A stretch of DNA of 64,000 nt from contig NW_024040485.1 of the NCBI RefSeq assembly GCF_014851395.1, positions 20,292,618 through 20,356,617 of the forward strand. The letters are read 5' to 3'. The stretch comes from Micropterus salmoides. Lineage: Eukaryota > Chordata > Actinopteri > Centrarchiformes > Centrarchidae. The position numbers were made by a program, and so were the translations under genes. The notes under the pieces are model-generated. The model searched no databases. It was not told where the DNA came from and saw only the letters and a program-made list of their open reading frames with translations. The stretch's first letter is position 1. Every line of letters begins with the position of its first letter. Below, one piece after another: positions 23,174 to 33,000 of this stretch.

Positions 23174-26100
23174 CATCTGTTTGACCTGAAGACACAAATA
23201 CCCCCCTGTTGATGTCTCTCTTGCATATAAACATACATAACCAGGACAAACATTGAGAAACAATTTCTTCAATTTCATTTTGCAAAAAGACAGCAATATA
23301 AAGAAACATTACAGTGAAACACCATCTAATCCACATGCAGACCATAAACTACACATTGTTACAAGACTCACCTGAGGAAACACACTCAGCTGCCTAATGC
23401 TGGAGGGATTGAAGCCCCAGAGAGATGCCCTCTGCTCCTTTACAACTCACACACAAGCCACCGGATAGCATCCTGCTCAAAACAAGCTGCTCCCTTCCTT
23501 TCTTTCTCCCACTCTCTCTCTCTTTCCCTCTCTCCCTCTCAAGCACATTTGCACCAGTGTATCTCTCAGTGTCTCGCTCTCCCTCTCTCACTGTGATCGA
23601 GCCAAGAACCAAACCACTTTCTCTCACAGGTTACCACGGTGATCTGAGGTCTCTGCATGACCGAGCTACTCTAGCGGAGGAGGAGAGGGAGGGAGGGCGA
23701 GAAAGAGAAAGGAAGCAGAGGAGGGAAAGAAAAGGAGTAGTGAGGGTGAGGGTGGAGAGGAAGGAGGCTGGCAAAATACACCACATGGCCAATAGAGGAG
23801 AGAGGAAGTGGGCTAGAGAAATGTAGGGCAGGTGAAAGGGACAGGAGTAAATAAGGATAGAAAAAGAAAGTGAGAAAGACTTACAACACCAACCTGTCAT
23901 AGTGCAGGCCAACCAACCATCTGCTTTTTGATAAACTGCATGTTAACATGTCTCTGCCATTTTACATTTGCGCCACATTTATTCACCTCACTTTCACTTA
24001 GCGTTAGAATTATGAAGCAGCGCTTTTTTCCCTTTCATGCTTTCATCAAACACATGACAGCATTCATCCGGTAGCTTTCTAGTCAGTCATCGACACACAC
24101 AAGCAGATCCACACAAATTAGTCAATGCACACACAGAAACACACACACACACACACACACACACACGAAACACAAAGATCCTATTACTATGAGCTGAATA
24201 AGATTCAAAAGAGGACAACCTCAGGCTATGTTTTCTGCCTTTTGTCTAATGTCCTGAAATAGACAGCAGAGAGGGAGACTGAGTGCACTTAGTTGACAGA
24301 CAAACACACTACAAGCCCGATAATGATAGCACACTCACTTTTATATGTTCCTGTGTCATAAACGATATCTCGTTTCAGTAAACCCAATGTCTATTAATCT
24401 AGTAATACTAAAGATCTCTCAATTCACTTCAAATTAGCTTTATTGGCATGAATATGTAACAACAATATTGCCAAAGCATCACACAAACTACATAAGAACA
24501 ATCAACCCCATACATTTCATTAAACAAGTAATTAAAGAGTATGTGTGTTTGTGTTAAAAAAAATATATTAAAAATTAAAAACAGTAAGTGTGTGTGTATA
24601 TTAATGGACAAAAAATTAAAAAAAAAACTCTCTCAGAGTGTTTATCAACAATTTAGTACAAACTAGTTAATTTTTTATTCTGAACAAAAGTTTTTTTTTG
24701 TTTTTAATGCAGTCATGTCTTGACACCATGATTTAAGAATGGGCTTTTAAAATGTTTTACCCATGTATAAAACATGGACAAGGTCAGCCAAAAGCAACCT
24801 ACATTTTTAGAACCGAAGCCTTTATTATGTGCAAAATGCGGTTTAATTCAATCAATACTTCGTACATGAGGTAAAAATCGGGGGGTAATTGTGTCCACTG
24901 TGTCTCATGAGAGCTGTGATCAAAGACTCAACGATTTACTTCACTGAGGAAAAAACTCTTAAATGTTGCGTTTCACGTTAGCTAGTAGAAATTAAAGCCT
25001 GCACTTAAAAGAATACTACGCTTATTTAACATCAACAACATTTGCACTCTTACAACAGCATTGTCGACACACAATGGACGGTTTAAAAAAAAAAGTAATC
25101 AAAGTCGCTGTAGAAGAACCAGAGATTTCTTTTTTATACCATACATTTTATATTCTAAACATTAGCCATCTAGGTCAGTGGTTCTCAAAGGGGTCCTTGA
25201 GGGGGTTCCAGGGGTCCCCAGGAAATTTTATTTTTGTTGCAATTCCATCCAGGGGGGGGGAATCACAACAAATGGAGGTCAGTGGTCTAATTGGTGTCAG
25301 TTTAGGGGTCCTTGATGTGAAAAAGTTTGAGAACCACTGACCTATGCCATTTAATACTGCAGTATTAATGCATTTTCGCTTCTTGTGGTTTTATTGATGG
25401 AAGTTATGTCAGCAATATACCAATATGAGCCAGGAATATCAATACTCTTACTCATTGTAATGCCCCCAGTAAATTACCTGTTCATGCTTTGCATGAAAAA
25501 GGAAAAGTGATTGCTGGCTTTGCATTTTAACTGGATCAAAATCTACTGCAAGTAAATCCTATTGATATCAACAATTTCTGCAGGAAAGTACTGAGTGGAC
25601 CTTTTGTGCACTCAATACTTTCGGGTTGATGGCTGACTCACTGGAGAAATATGACTTATCACAGCAAAGAAGCGCAACCTGAGATTGTAGCTCTGTGTAT
25701 AGAGAGAATATAGAACACTGTAATTCAAAATCTATTCTCATTATTTATCTAAATAGGCCATTTGACTTGTCATAGCAAGAAACACAGGTTTCCAGTGTTT
25801 ACTGGAATGGAAAGTTACAGGAAGCTGTTAATGTTGTTAATTACCCATATGTTTTCCTTCAATAAACTGTCAAAATATCTGTAATGACAGGCAGAATTGA
25901 ACTACATTTTGAACTAGCATTTATTCAAGCAGATTTAGAGATTTAGCCATCTTCACCAGCTTAATGACAAATCAGATTGCCATAGAATACTATCTAACCT
26001 AAGCACACAGCTGTGTCAGACAATAAAAAAATGGCCAAGACATCCTGCACTTACCATTTGCAGAATCCCACCACCCTGTCGGCACCAAACATAGATCACA

Positions 26101-29100
26101 TATATGGATCTTGGTGCACTGGTTTGGTGCATCATCTCATGTCCTGCAAATGCTGCACTAAGCCACAAGCACAAGCTCCGAAAACAATGGACTCCCAGTA
26201 CTACACAGGCTTTTACTGTACATACACACTTCTCTCGCTCTCTTTGTGCCTTCATCAGCTCATAGTTGAGTGTCACCTGACAGGTGTATCTAATAGGTGG
26301 AACTGAAGGCACTGTTACGGTGGACAGCCCTCTTGTGGTTAAAGGCACTATTACAATGGAAGGCTGAAAATTGCAGTCTCAAAAGGGACACTTTTTTCAA
26401 TGCAAACCTGGAGTTCAAGCTGAATCATGTTCGTGTTCACAGCTACACACAGTACCAGTAGCTCATAAATTTTTTTTCCTCTCTTTGTGTCTCACCTCCC
26501 AGAGGCTCTTGAACTCTCTCTGTTCAATGCGGAGCAGCTCGCTGGTCTCTCTGCTGACAATGGTGGCATGGCGTGGCGTGTTGTCCAAGATGGACTCCCC
26601 GAACGCTGTCCCGATCCCCAGTGTACAGATAGTGACAGCATCCTGCACACAAACATAAAAATAGTTGTTTAAGCTACTGCTTGTTAGGAGAATAAATTTC
26701 AGGCTAAAAAAGCTAAAATGAGCCCTACCACACAGGAGTAATGGTCAATAATAATAGTTATATTGGTTCTGCTTGGGGCTATATAGTGATTTGCTCAACT
26801 GTAACTATTCTGGCTGCAAATAACAATTATTGTCATAATTAATTAATCAGACAATTATATTTTCAATTAACTTATGAATCATTTGGTTTACATAATATCA
26901 AAAAGCACTTGAAATGCACATCAGTTTTCTAGATCCCAAGGTAAAGTTATGTCCTAAAACTGTCCAAAACCCAAAATATTCAATTTTACATTTGCCATTT
27001 ACAATGACAAAAAAGCAGGAAATGTTTTAGAAGGTTAAACAAGACAATGTTTAAAAAAAAAAAAAAAAAAAAAGATGATTAATTAATTGATTGATTATCG
27101 AACTAGTTGCCAATTCATTTCCTGTCAACTGATTGTTAGCCCTAGACACTAAACAGCTGGAGTGAAATGAAATACCCAGGAGGTTTGCTTTATAAAAAAA
27201 AAATGGACAGACACGCAGAGCAGACATATTAATATATGATAATTAATGCAAATACATTCAAATATTAGGGACTGGTAAAAGGAGTTTCCTGTAAGAAAAA
27301 TATCTCTGGGTGCTGGATATAACTGGACAGACTAGAGGCAAGCAAACACATACACACACAAATGCATATGCCCACACTGTCCACTGATTTGGACACATAT
27401 TCTGCATGTTACAGAAACCTTTTCAGCTGTCCAAACTGACATTTCAAATATAGCCACGGAAACTAGGCCACCAATGGTACTTTAGGGCTCCATACATAAA
27501 AAGGGCATTTCATAATGGAGGGGCTTCTTATCTTTGTGTTTAACTAGGGAGCAAATCCTTTCTCTTTTTCTCCCTCCCACATGTCATTCTTCTCCTTTAT
27601 GTACAGTATAACCCTATTTCCACACTCTGGCATAAACGGTATAACAAGCAACAGAATGCACAGTTCTCAGAGGACTTGTTTTCTGTGCTGCGTTAGTTTT
27701 GCTCTGGCATATTAAAGCAGGGCAACATGAGCTAATGTACTAGAACAATGTCAGCATTGAAGAGAGTCTTGCAGGACCAGCTCTCTCACGTGAGGTGCAC
27801 TTGTAGAGCAGCCTGGATCTCGACAGAGAAGGCTCTGATAAAAAGTAGCACAAGAGGAATAGGAAAATGGCACACAAAAATAGAAAGCCAATTACAGAAT
27901 GAACCCTGTGGTGTCCATGATTCCAAATTCAATTCATTATTAATTCATTCATACATGATTCACATGATTTATATGAAAGACAGAACAGACACAAGGCAGC
28001 ACAGTGAACAAGCAAATCAATTACAAAACCTCAAACCTGATCTCACCTGGTGGTTGGCAGTTTCTGACACTTTGACATCCAGAGAGCCAGACAGTACAGC
28101 ATACCAGCTGGTGCCTATGTCTCCCTGTCGAAACACTGGGGACAGTAAAAAACATTAAACAGTGGAGAGTGCTAAAAAAAACACAACTAAACATTGAACA
28201 GTGAACAAATAACAGATCCATGCATTCATAAAAACATAAGCCACCATTCCCTAATGTCATATCAGAATAACTGCTGTTTAGAAGAAACGTGTCCATGTTT
28301 CACATTGGTGATGAATTATTTAAAATGCTTGTAGTTGTATTTAAAAGTTGCAATAATGCAATGCAATAATCATTTATTTTAGCCATAAAAAAGGACATTC
28401 TCCAGGACAGTGATCAAATCATCTGTATGTGGGGCAGTGTGTACAGTGTGTACAAAATAATCACACTTTGCATTCCAATGCACTGTACTTCAAACAGTCT
28501 TAAGAAACAGCAAAAGGATCTTCTGCAGCGCGACTGTCATATAACATAACATATGTATAAACTGTATAATGAGGCTTCACTATAGAACTCTATTGTCACA
28601 TATAAAACCTCAACCGTTACGTGTGTGTGTGTGTGTGTGTGTGTTGCTCGCTCGCTCTTACACGTGATGCCTTTCTCCAGGCATTCATAGAAGGCACAGG
28701 CGCAGATTTGCAGTAAGAGCGGAGGTGGGAACCTATGGAAGGCTTTAACCTCTTTCAGTCTGGTCAGAATAATATCCACATCCTCTCCCGATCGCTCCGA
28801 GGGCCTGTACACAAATGAACCATCATTAGATCTAGCATTAGGTGTTTAAGAACCATATCAGCTTCTTTTCACATGTTTTGGGCTATTAACCGCACAACTA
28901 TTTTCAACAAAATGATGAACTGCACAATGTAACTTGTTCACTGTGATGGATTATCACTCTCCAGCGGGACCATTTCGGCATGGAGGGCAAGAAATCAATC
29001 AAATACCTACAACATGCTTTGGAAAGTGGTTTGCAGTACTGTTAAATACTTGCTATTCACAATTAATGAACTAAAACTTGGAAAATTAGTGGTGTTGTCT

Positions 29101-32100
29101 TTTAAGAAAAAGGGCAACTCTATTGTTGTTGTCTCTCTCTCTCTGTGTGTGTGTGTGTGTGTGTGTGCGCGCTACTCCATTGTTCGGCCTGGTGTCTTAG
29201 TGATAACAGTGGAGAGCTGCAGGCGTTACTTCTCTCGTCTCAGACCCCCCACAGGGTGTTGATGCAATATCTCATTTGTACTGCTGCTATTTCTAATACG
29301 CTTAAATCTGAGCAACCGCGCGCGCGCACACACACAAAATTGGACATCTACATGAGCGCACAGACACGAGAACACACAGAAGTTTGATCTGCGAGCTTAA
29401 ACATTCTGTTCTGCGATGTGGTGGTGAAAAACTACAGAGCCAAAACCTCTCAGAATAACACACTCTGTAGTTAGCCTTATTCATTCATCTTATTTTCCTT
29501 TGCTAGTGACTCATCCTGTGTGTGTCCGTTTGTGCATGTGTGCACGCGTTCATACAGAATAGCTAATGCACTGTGGGCTTCCTCCTTCACAGACGAGAGG
29601 CTGTCTATCCCCTCTCCTCCTTCAGCTCCTTCCTCTTCCCTTGCTCCCAGCTCTCTCTTTCTTTGTCTGCCTCTACTAAACATTTCTCTAATCTCCATCC
29701 ATTTTTCTCCTCTCTCCAGACTTGCCTGTTCCTCTCAGGAACATGAAAGGCAAGATGGAAAAAGAACAAATGGCCCTCTTCTTCTTTAAGCCATCCCCAT
29801 TTTCTCCTCTCCATTACTGGCACGTTCACGCTTCCCTCTATCCATTAAGTCTCAACACTAACACACCCGCACTCACTATCCTGCCATTATTATTCCTTTA
29901 TTCCTGTTCAAAGGCAGCAATGTCTTCTCTTTTACTCGTACGCACATGTACATACAGAGACAAACACACATGCATTACTGTCCCTGAGCTGTAGGATGGT
30001 ACTCCCAGATAAACACAGACTTAGCCTAAAGGGTCACAACACATCTTCCAGTCCCACAACATCTGCCACAAGCTCAAGGCCATTACAGGCAGGTCTTTTC
30101 TTTCTCTCTGTCTTTTTCTCCCTTTTTTTGTGTCTGACTCATCCTCCCATCATCCTCTTGCTGCCTGCGTGTTGGCCCTCGGTGTACACTCTGACGCAGT
30201 GTCATATCCCAGTGTAGCCTGGGTTAATGGTTGAGACAGGTGGTCTCACACACAATGCAACAGGGAGAGACAGGGAGGTTAACTCTGCAGGGTTGAATGG
30301 GTAATATAAGAATCACCCCTCACCTATCCGTCTAAAGTGAAACTGTAAAGATCCATCAGTTATAATCCCCTGGTTAAATCCTTGTTCTTTCTCTTTTCCG
30401 TTGTCCTGTGCTTGCTCTCTCCCTGCCTGTCCAGAGGAATCTGCCTCCTACCGTTGGTATGAGACAGATGTGACCTGAGAGCTGTTCACCTTATCTTACT
30501 CTCCCTCCATCTCCCTTCTCTCTCTTCCTTGACTTCTCCCTTCCACAAACGGTTCATGTCAGCAGAGATCTCCGCTTTCAACCACAAATTATAGCAACAC
30601 ACAAGCAGGATTTGCAAATTGACCGGCATGACACACTGAAGAGAAAAATCGAGAGGCACCATAAGTTCTGCAGATTGTTTCGGGGAAACATCCATTTGGA
30701 AAAAGTCCCTGTTTCCAGAAAAATAAATCAAAGATTGATTTGCGGAGGCCAACCTAAATGTCAGACAGCCTCAACACAAACAGATTTCCTGAACTGGCAG
30801 ATTAATACGTTACAGTAGAAGAGGGACTTCATCATATGTAAACAGCTCTTTGGCCACCCATCTGTATCACTACTAACAACCTGAGATCCTGTTAAAAATC
30901 ACTGAATATAAATCAGCATAAACACAGCTCAGTTTACAATTCATCATTGAATAATTATTCATCCAATTATTTAGCCAGCCTTGACCCATTTGCAAATTAA
31001 CATACATAATGTAGGCCTATGTATGAGACATTAGGTTCAACTTAGAAGACTTTTTTTCTCCTGGAAATTGCTTTTGCCTCCATTTTCCTGCAGCAGATGA
31101 AAATTAAACAAAATGAAACAACAGAACATAAAACCTCAACTGGCTTCTGGTCCAGTGCTGTGTGGCTGTTGACTGGACCATCAATTACCTGCCTGGGGAA
31201 ACACCGAACAAAACAAATCAGATCTATCTCACACACACTTCACACTCAGTGGCAATAAATGTCTTCACAGAGAGATCATATTAGAGACTGTCATATCTTA
31301 ACCCTTGTCTGTCTTTTATGATCCCCCTTCTCCCCCCTTCACTTGCTCACATCAACAGTTACTGTAGATGAAAGCTCCCAGACACACACACACAGCTGGA
31401 TATTGATTGAATAAGGGAGGTGCATAGCTGAGGAGCACCGAGTGCTCTACAATAAGATCCTGTCCAGTCTAATCTTACAACCCAGGCTTTCTTTTAATTC
31501 ATTTAAAACAAAAATGCCAACATTGTAGTAGTTCCATCTTCTCAAATGTAAATATTTGGTCGTTTATGATAGCAACCTCAGTCTCTTTGGGTTTTGGTCC
31601 TAGTGCTCTGTGCCTCCATTTTTTTTGTTGGGACAAAACAAGCAAAGAGAATTACATCACCTTGAAGACTATGATGGGCATGTTTAACTATTTTCGGACA
31701 TTTTACAGACCAAAGAATGAACCCATTAATCCAAAAAATAAATCAGATCAATTAATCATATATCAATATAATCATTAGTGGAGCCTTACACTTAAATCAA
31801 TGACAAAACACAACACATTGTATTTAGATCATGCATCCAGTCTTACTACAGGTGAGGATGAGAGGATAAGATGGTAGCTTCAGGTTGCCAGTGGTAACGT
31901 GAGGACGTGTCACACTGAGGTGTGTACAATATGTGTGGGCATATGAGAGGTGGGGTGCATGTCTGTATATATTGATATATCATTGTTTGTTTTAGGTGTG
32001 ATGAACATTTACAGTAATTAGTGTATAAGCTGCCATTTCATCTTGTTTATTTATTCAGGCCCTCTTGCTTGGATCCCATTTTTGGCACAGCATGCTTGTA

Positions 32101-32855
32101 GCAGGAGACCTTTAATGGTAACTGGACACATACAGTATGGAATAAAAGGTTTTCAAACACTGCAGCTTCTGGATTGTGTAATGAGGATAAGCATTAACAA
32201 GCCTACTGTAAATTGGATGCTCCGTCATTCTAACCTGTCCAGTCAGACCAGACAAATACAGCCTCACATGCAGCATTGTGGCAAAAAAATGGAAGACAAA
32301 AAAAATGCATTGACCTGCATCAAAGCCTTACTTCGAGGAAATCACTAACGTACACGCAATGGTAGTATTTTAAAAATGTATGGCCGTTTCATTTAAACCA
32401 ACAGACATGAACCATGTGCGTCTGATCAGCCACCTATCACAGCCCATGCAGTGCAGAGACAACCCGGTGAACCTCGAAGCCACCAACGCCTTTTTGACCG
32501 AGCAGACACAAAAACAGAATTAAAAAAATATAGAGGGTGTGTAACGTTATTGTTATGCACTGCAGCCTTTACCATCACTGGGTGAGTGGTATATATGACA
32601 GTAACCTAAAGTAGCTATGCTAAAATAAGGCGTATCATGCCATTATTGCACACTCACACACACTGCACACGCAGCGATCGCCGGTTGCGACTAATCACGC
32701 CGTGAATGAAAGAGCGTTGAGAAAACACAATCATCGCTGTGTGAGGATGCGCGGCGTGGAAGTGTCTCGTAGAGGGATATCACCCACCTTTTATCCAGGC
32801 AGCAGATCCACTCCGCCGACGGAGACAAGTTGGGGGACGTCTGCACCGCGACCAT
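10431..32855 (-). CDS. rapgef4: RAPGEF4 (Epac2), cAMP-activated Rap exchange factor, complete
   Basis: cAMP-gated GEF for Rap1/Rap2 acting at membranes in secretion and neurons (family knowledge). Thirty exons, right to left: 32855-32788, 28804-28662, 28135-28047, 26642-26496, 22651-22579, 22126-22071, 21077-20971, 20889-20768, 18620-18437, 18079-17995, 17415-17355, 17039-16963, 16432-16286, 15931-15837, 15715-15630, 15357-15279, 14849-14699, 14595-14507, 14377-14350, 14241-14166, 13421-13275, 13093-12996, 12742-12617, 12384-12206, 12065-11975, 11339-11289, 11062-10975, 10867-10803, 10719-10665, 10558-10431. They total 2991 bp in one frame: 996 residues, against about 1011 in human. The order is cAMP site A, DEP, cAMP site B, REM, RA and CDC25 catalytic domain. 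It starts MVAVQTSPN and ends RLEPRRT. All introns are GT-AG except intron 16 (AT-AC). The extra N-terminal cAMP site separates it from Epac1. Confidence 0.97.
11655..11948 (-). mobile_element. Remnant of a LINE reverse-transcriptase C-terminus
   Basis: The minus-strand frame reads [15 protein letters not shown], then [14 protein letters not shown] and SRLRTKGDR. That resembles the region after the polymerase domain in fish non-LTR retrotransposons (KALNGLAPxYLxELL...LRS...GDRAF). It is short, 5'-truncated and degenerate after CCHGPTL. It lies inside rapgef4 intron 25 (11340-11974). Confidence 0.6.
13447..13632. repeat. Diverged 110-bp tandem duplication in rapgef4 intron 20
   Basis: 'ttgcggtacttgtt...actaattt' starting at 13469 is echoed by 'ttgcagtacttgtt...actaattt' starting at 13579, an offset of exactly 110 bp with roughly 70 % identity by eye over about 48 bp. 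Confidence 0.65.
13890..14110. repeat. Teleost interspersed repeat, SINE/RTE-like
   Basis: Contains 'caaagcactttacactacat', 'attcaccccattcac', 'cagcatcttgctacacttcg' and a 3' portion ending 'ccaagccacagcagcccc'. These phrases in this order are familiar from a frequent fish repeat family (recognised, not searched). It lies in rapgef4 intron 20. Confidence 0.55.
14699..15715 (-). other. rapgef4: rapgef4 REM (Ras exchanger motif) exons
   Basis: Exons 15-17 encode [20 protein letters not shown], then [20 protein letters not shown], then [20 protein letters not shown]. This is the REM domain that braces the catalytic hairpin. Exons 16 and 17 are separated by the AT-AC intron, and the junction restores MAHYHAASPP, matching the family. 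Confidence 0.92.
14850..15278 (-). other. rapgef4: U12-type AT-AC intron of rapgef4 (intron 16)
   Basis: The transcript-strand donor is ATATCCTTTC, directly after exon 16 (ends 15279). The acceptor is ...TGTGCAC, directly before exon 17 (starts 14849). A branch-like ATCTTTAACC lies at 14870-14860, its adenosines about 12-13 nt from the intron end. No GT or AG at this junction gives the family sequence, whereas the AT-AC junction restores HYHAASPP. The intron is 429 bp. Confidence 0.93.
16438..16462. repeat. (GT)n at the acceptor of rapgef4 intron 12
   Basis: On the transcript strand the GT repeat is followed by TCTTAG and then exon 13 (16432). Confidence 0.92.
16926..16962. repeat. (GC)n/(GT)n containing the donor of rapgef4 intron 12
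   Basis: The transcript reads GGCAAG then GTGTGTGT... without a break, so the donor GT is the first unit of a 29-bp GT repeat that runs on into GCGCGCGC. Confidence 0.93.
19110..19562. repeat. Long (TAA/TTA)n tract
   Basis: About 450 bp made almost wholly of TAA and TTA blocks that alternate in orientation, so each block can pair with its neighbours. It lies in rapgef4 intron 8. Hairpin or cruciform formation and length instability are expected (inference). Assembly in such a tract can be unreliable. Confidence 0.93.
19720..20726. mobile_element. hAT-type non-autonomous transposon with perfect 8-bp TSD
   Basis: Terminal inverted repeats begin CAGTGTTGGGCA at 19720 and, on the other strand, CAGTGTTGGGCAAGTTACT from 20726. 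ATCAGCAT flanks both sides (19712-19719 and 20727-20734), the 8-bp target duplication typical of hAT elements. Subterminal sequence is rich in 'taactagt/gtaact'. No transposase frame is visible in the 1007 bp. It lies in rapgef4 intron 8. Confidence 0.92.
22071..22651 (-). other. rapgef4: rapgef4 linker exons 5-6
   Basis: Exon 5 (22651-22579) reads [15 protein letters not shown]. Exon 6 (22126-22071) reads [18 protein letters not shown]. They link cAMP site A to the DEP domain. The second is divergent from mammalian Epac2 but joins in frame on both sides. Confidence 0.85.
22652..26495. other. rapgef4 intron 4, repeat-rich
   Basis: No coding exon seen. It holds four (CA)n blocks at 22664-22691, 22804-22835, 23134-23171 and 24138-24166, purine/pyrimidine-rich stretches at 23450-23830, a fish repeat near 24425-24530 ('caaattagctttattggcat') and the inverted-repeat element at 25171-25344. 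Confidence 0.7.
25171..25344. mobile_element. MITE-like element with 19-bp perfect inverted repeats
   Basis: Starts taggtcagtggttctcaaa and ends with its exact reverse complement. The 174-bp element has no coding capacity. Ends containing CAGTGGTTCTCAAA recall hAT MITEs. No clear 8-bp duplication is present, and the outer TA could instead be a TA target duplication. Confidence 0.8.
26496..28804 (-). other. rapgef4: rapgef4 first cAMP-binding domain (CNB-A)
   Basis: Exons 2-4 encode [16 protein letters not shown], then [20 protein letters not shown], then [20 protein letters not shown] and [20 protein letters not shown]. This N-terminal, lower-affinity cAMP domain is present in Epac2 and absent in Epac1, and settles the paralogue. 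The cassette FGESIL...PRHATI is intact. Confidence 0.94.
26812..27150. repeat. Teleost dispersed repeat, copy 1
   Basis: Carries 'gtccaaaacccaaaatattc' and 'atttacaatgacaaaaaagc' near 26963-27015, matching the copy at 58590-58890 ('gtccaaacccgaagatattc', 'tttacaatgatataaaagca'). Ends contain 'attaattgattgattatcga' and 'gttagcccta', typical of this family. It lies in rapgef4 intron 3. Confidence 0.75.
28805..32787. other. rapgef4 intron 1
   Basis: A 4-kb stretch between the first two coding exons. It has a (GT)n near 29140, pyrimidine-rich blocks at 29580-29850 and short CA stretches. I find no further exon or clear mobile element. Confidence 0.6.
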
Positions 32856-33000
32856 CTTCCCCGGCCGTGTGTCGGTGAACGCTGTAGCGCTATCGGAGGA
32901 GGATCCCCGGTTCTCGGTGGTCGTTAATGAATGTGAGCTCCGGCTGCGCCCCCTCCCCGCCCCTCTGCTTCGAGCTGCCTCACACAACTACAGGCGGCTG
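32680..33000 (-). promoter_or_regulatory. rapgef4: GC-rich first exon and probable promoter of rapgef4
   Basis: The sequence around the start codon (ATG at 32855) is markedly richer in CpG than its surroundings, e.g. 'gcgatcgccggttgcg' and 'tctgcaccgcgaccatc', as expected for a CpG-island-type promoter. No TATA box is evident. The exact transcription start is not determined. Confidence 0.45.

Noticed and set aside
23394..23912. Opposing frames of 77-133 codons
   Set aside because: Purine/pyrimidine-rich low-complexity sequence giving Ser/Leu/Pro or Arg/Glu strings on both strands; no splice support or family similarity.
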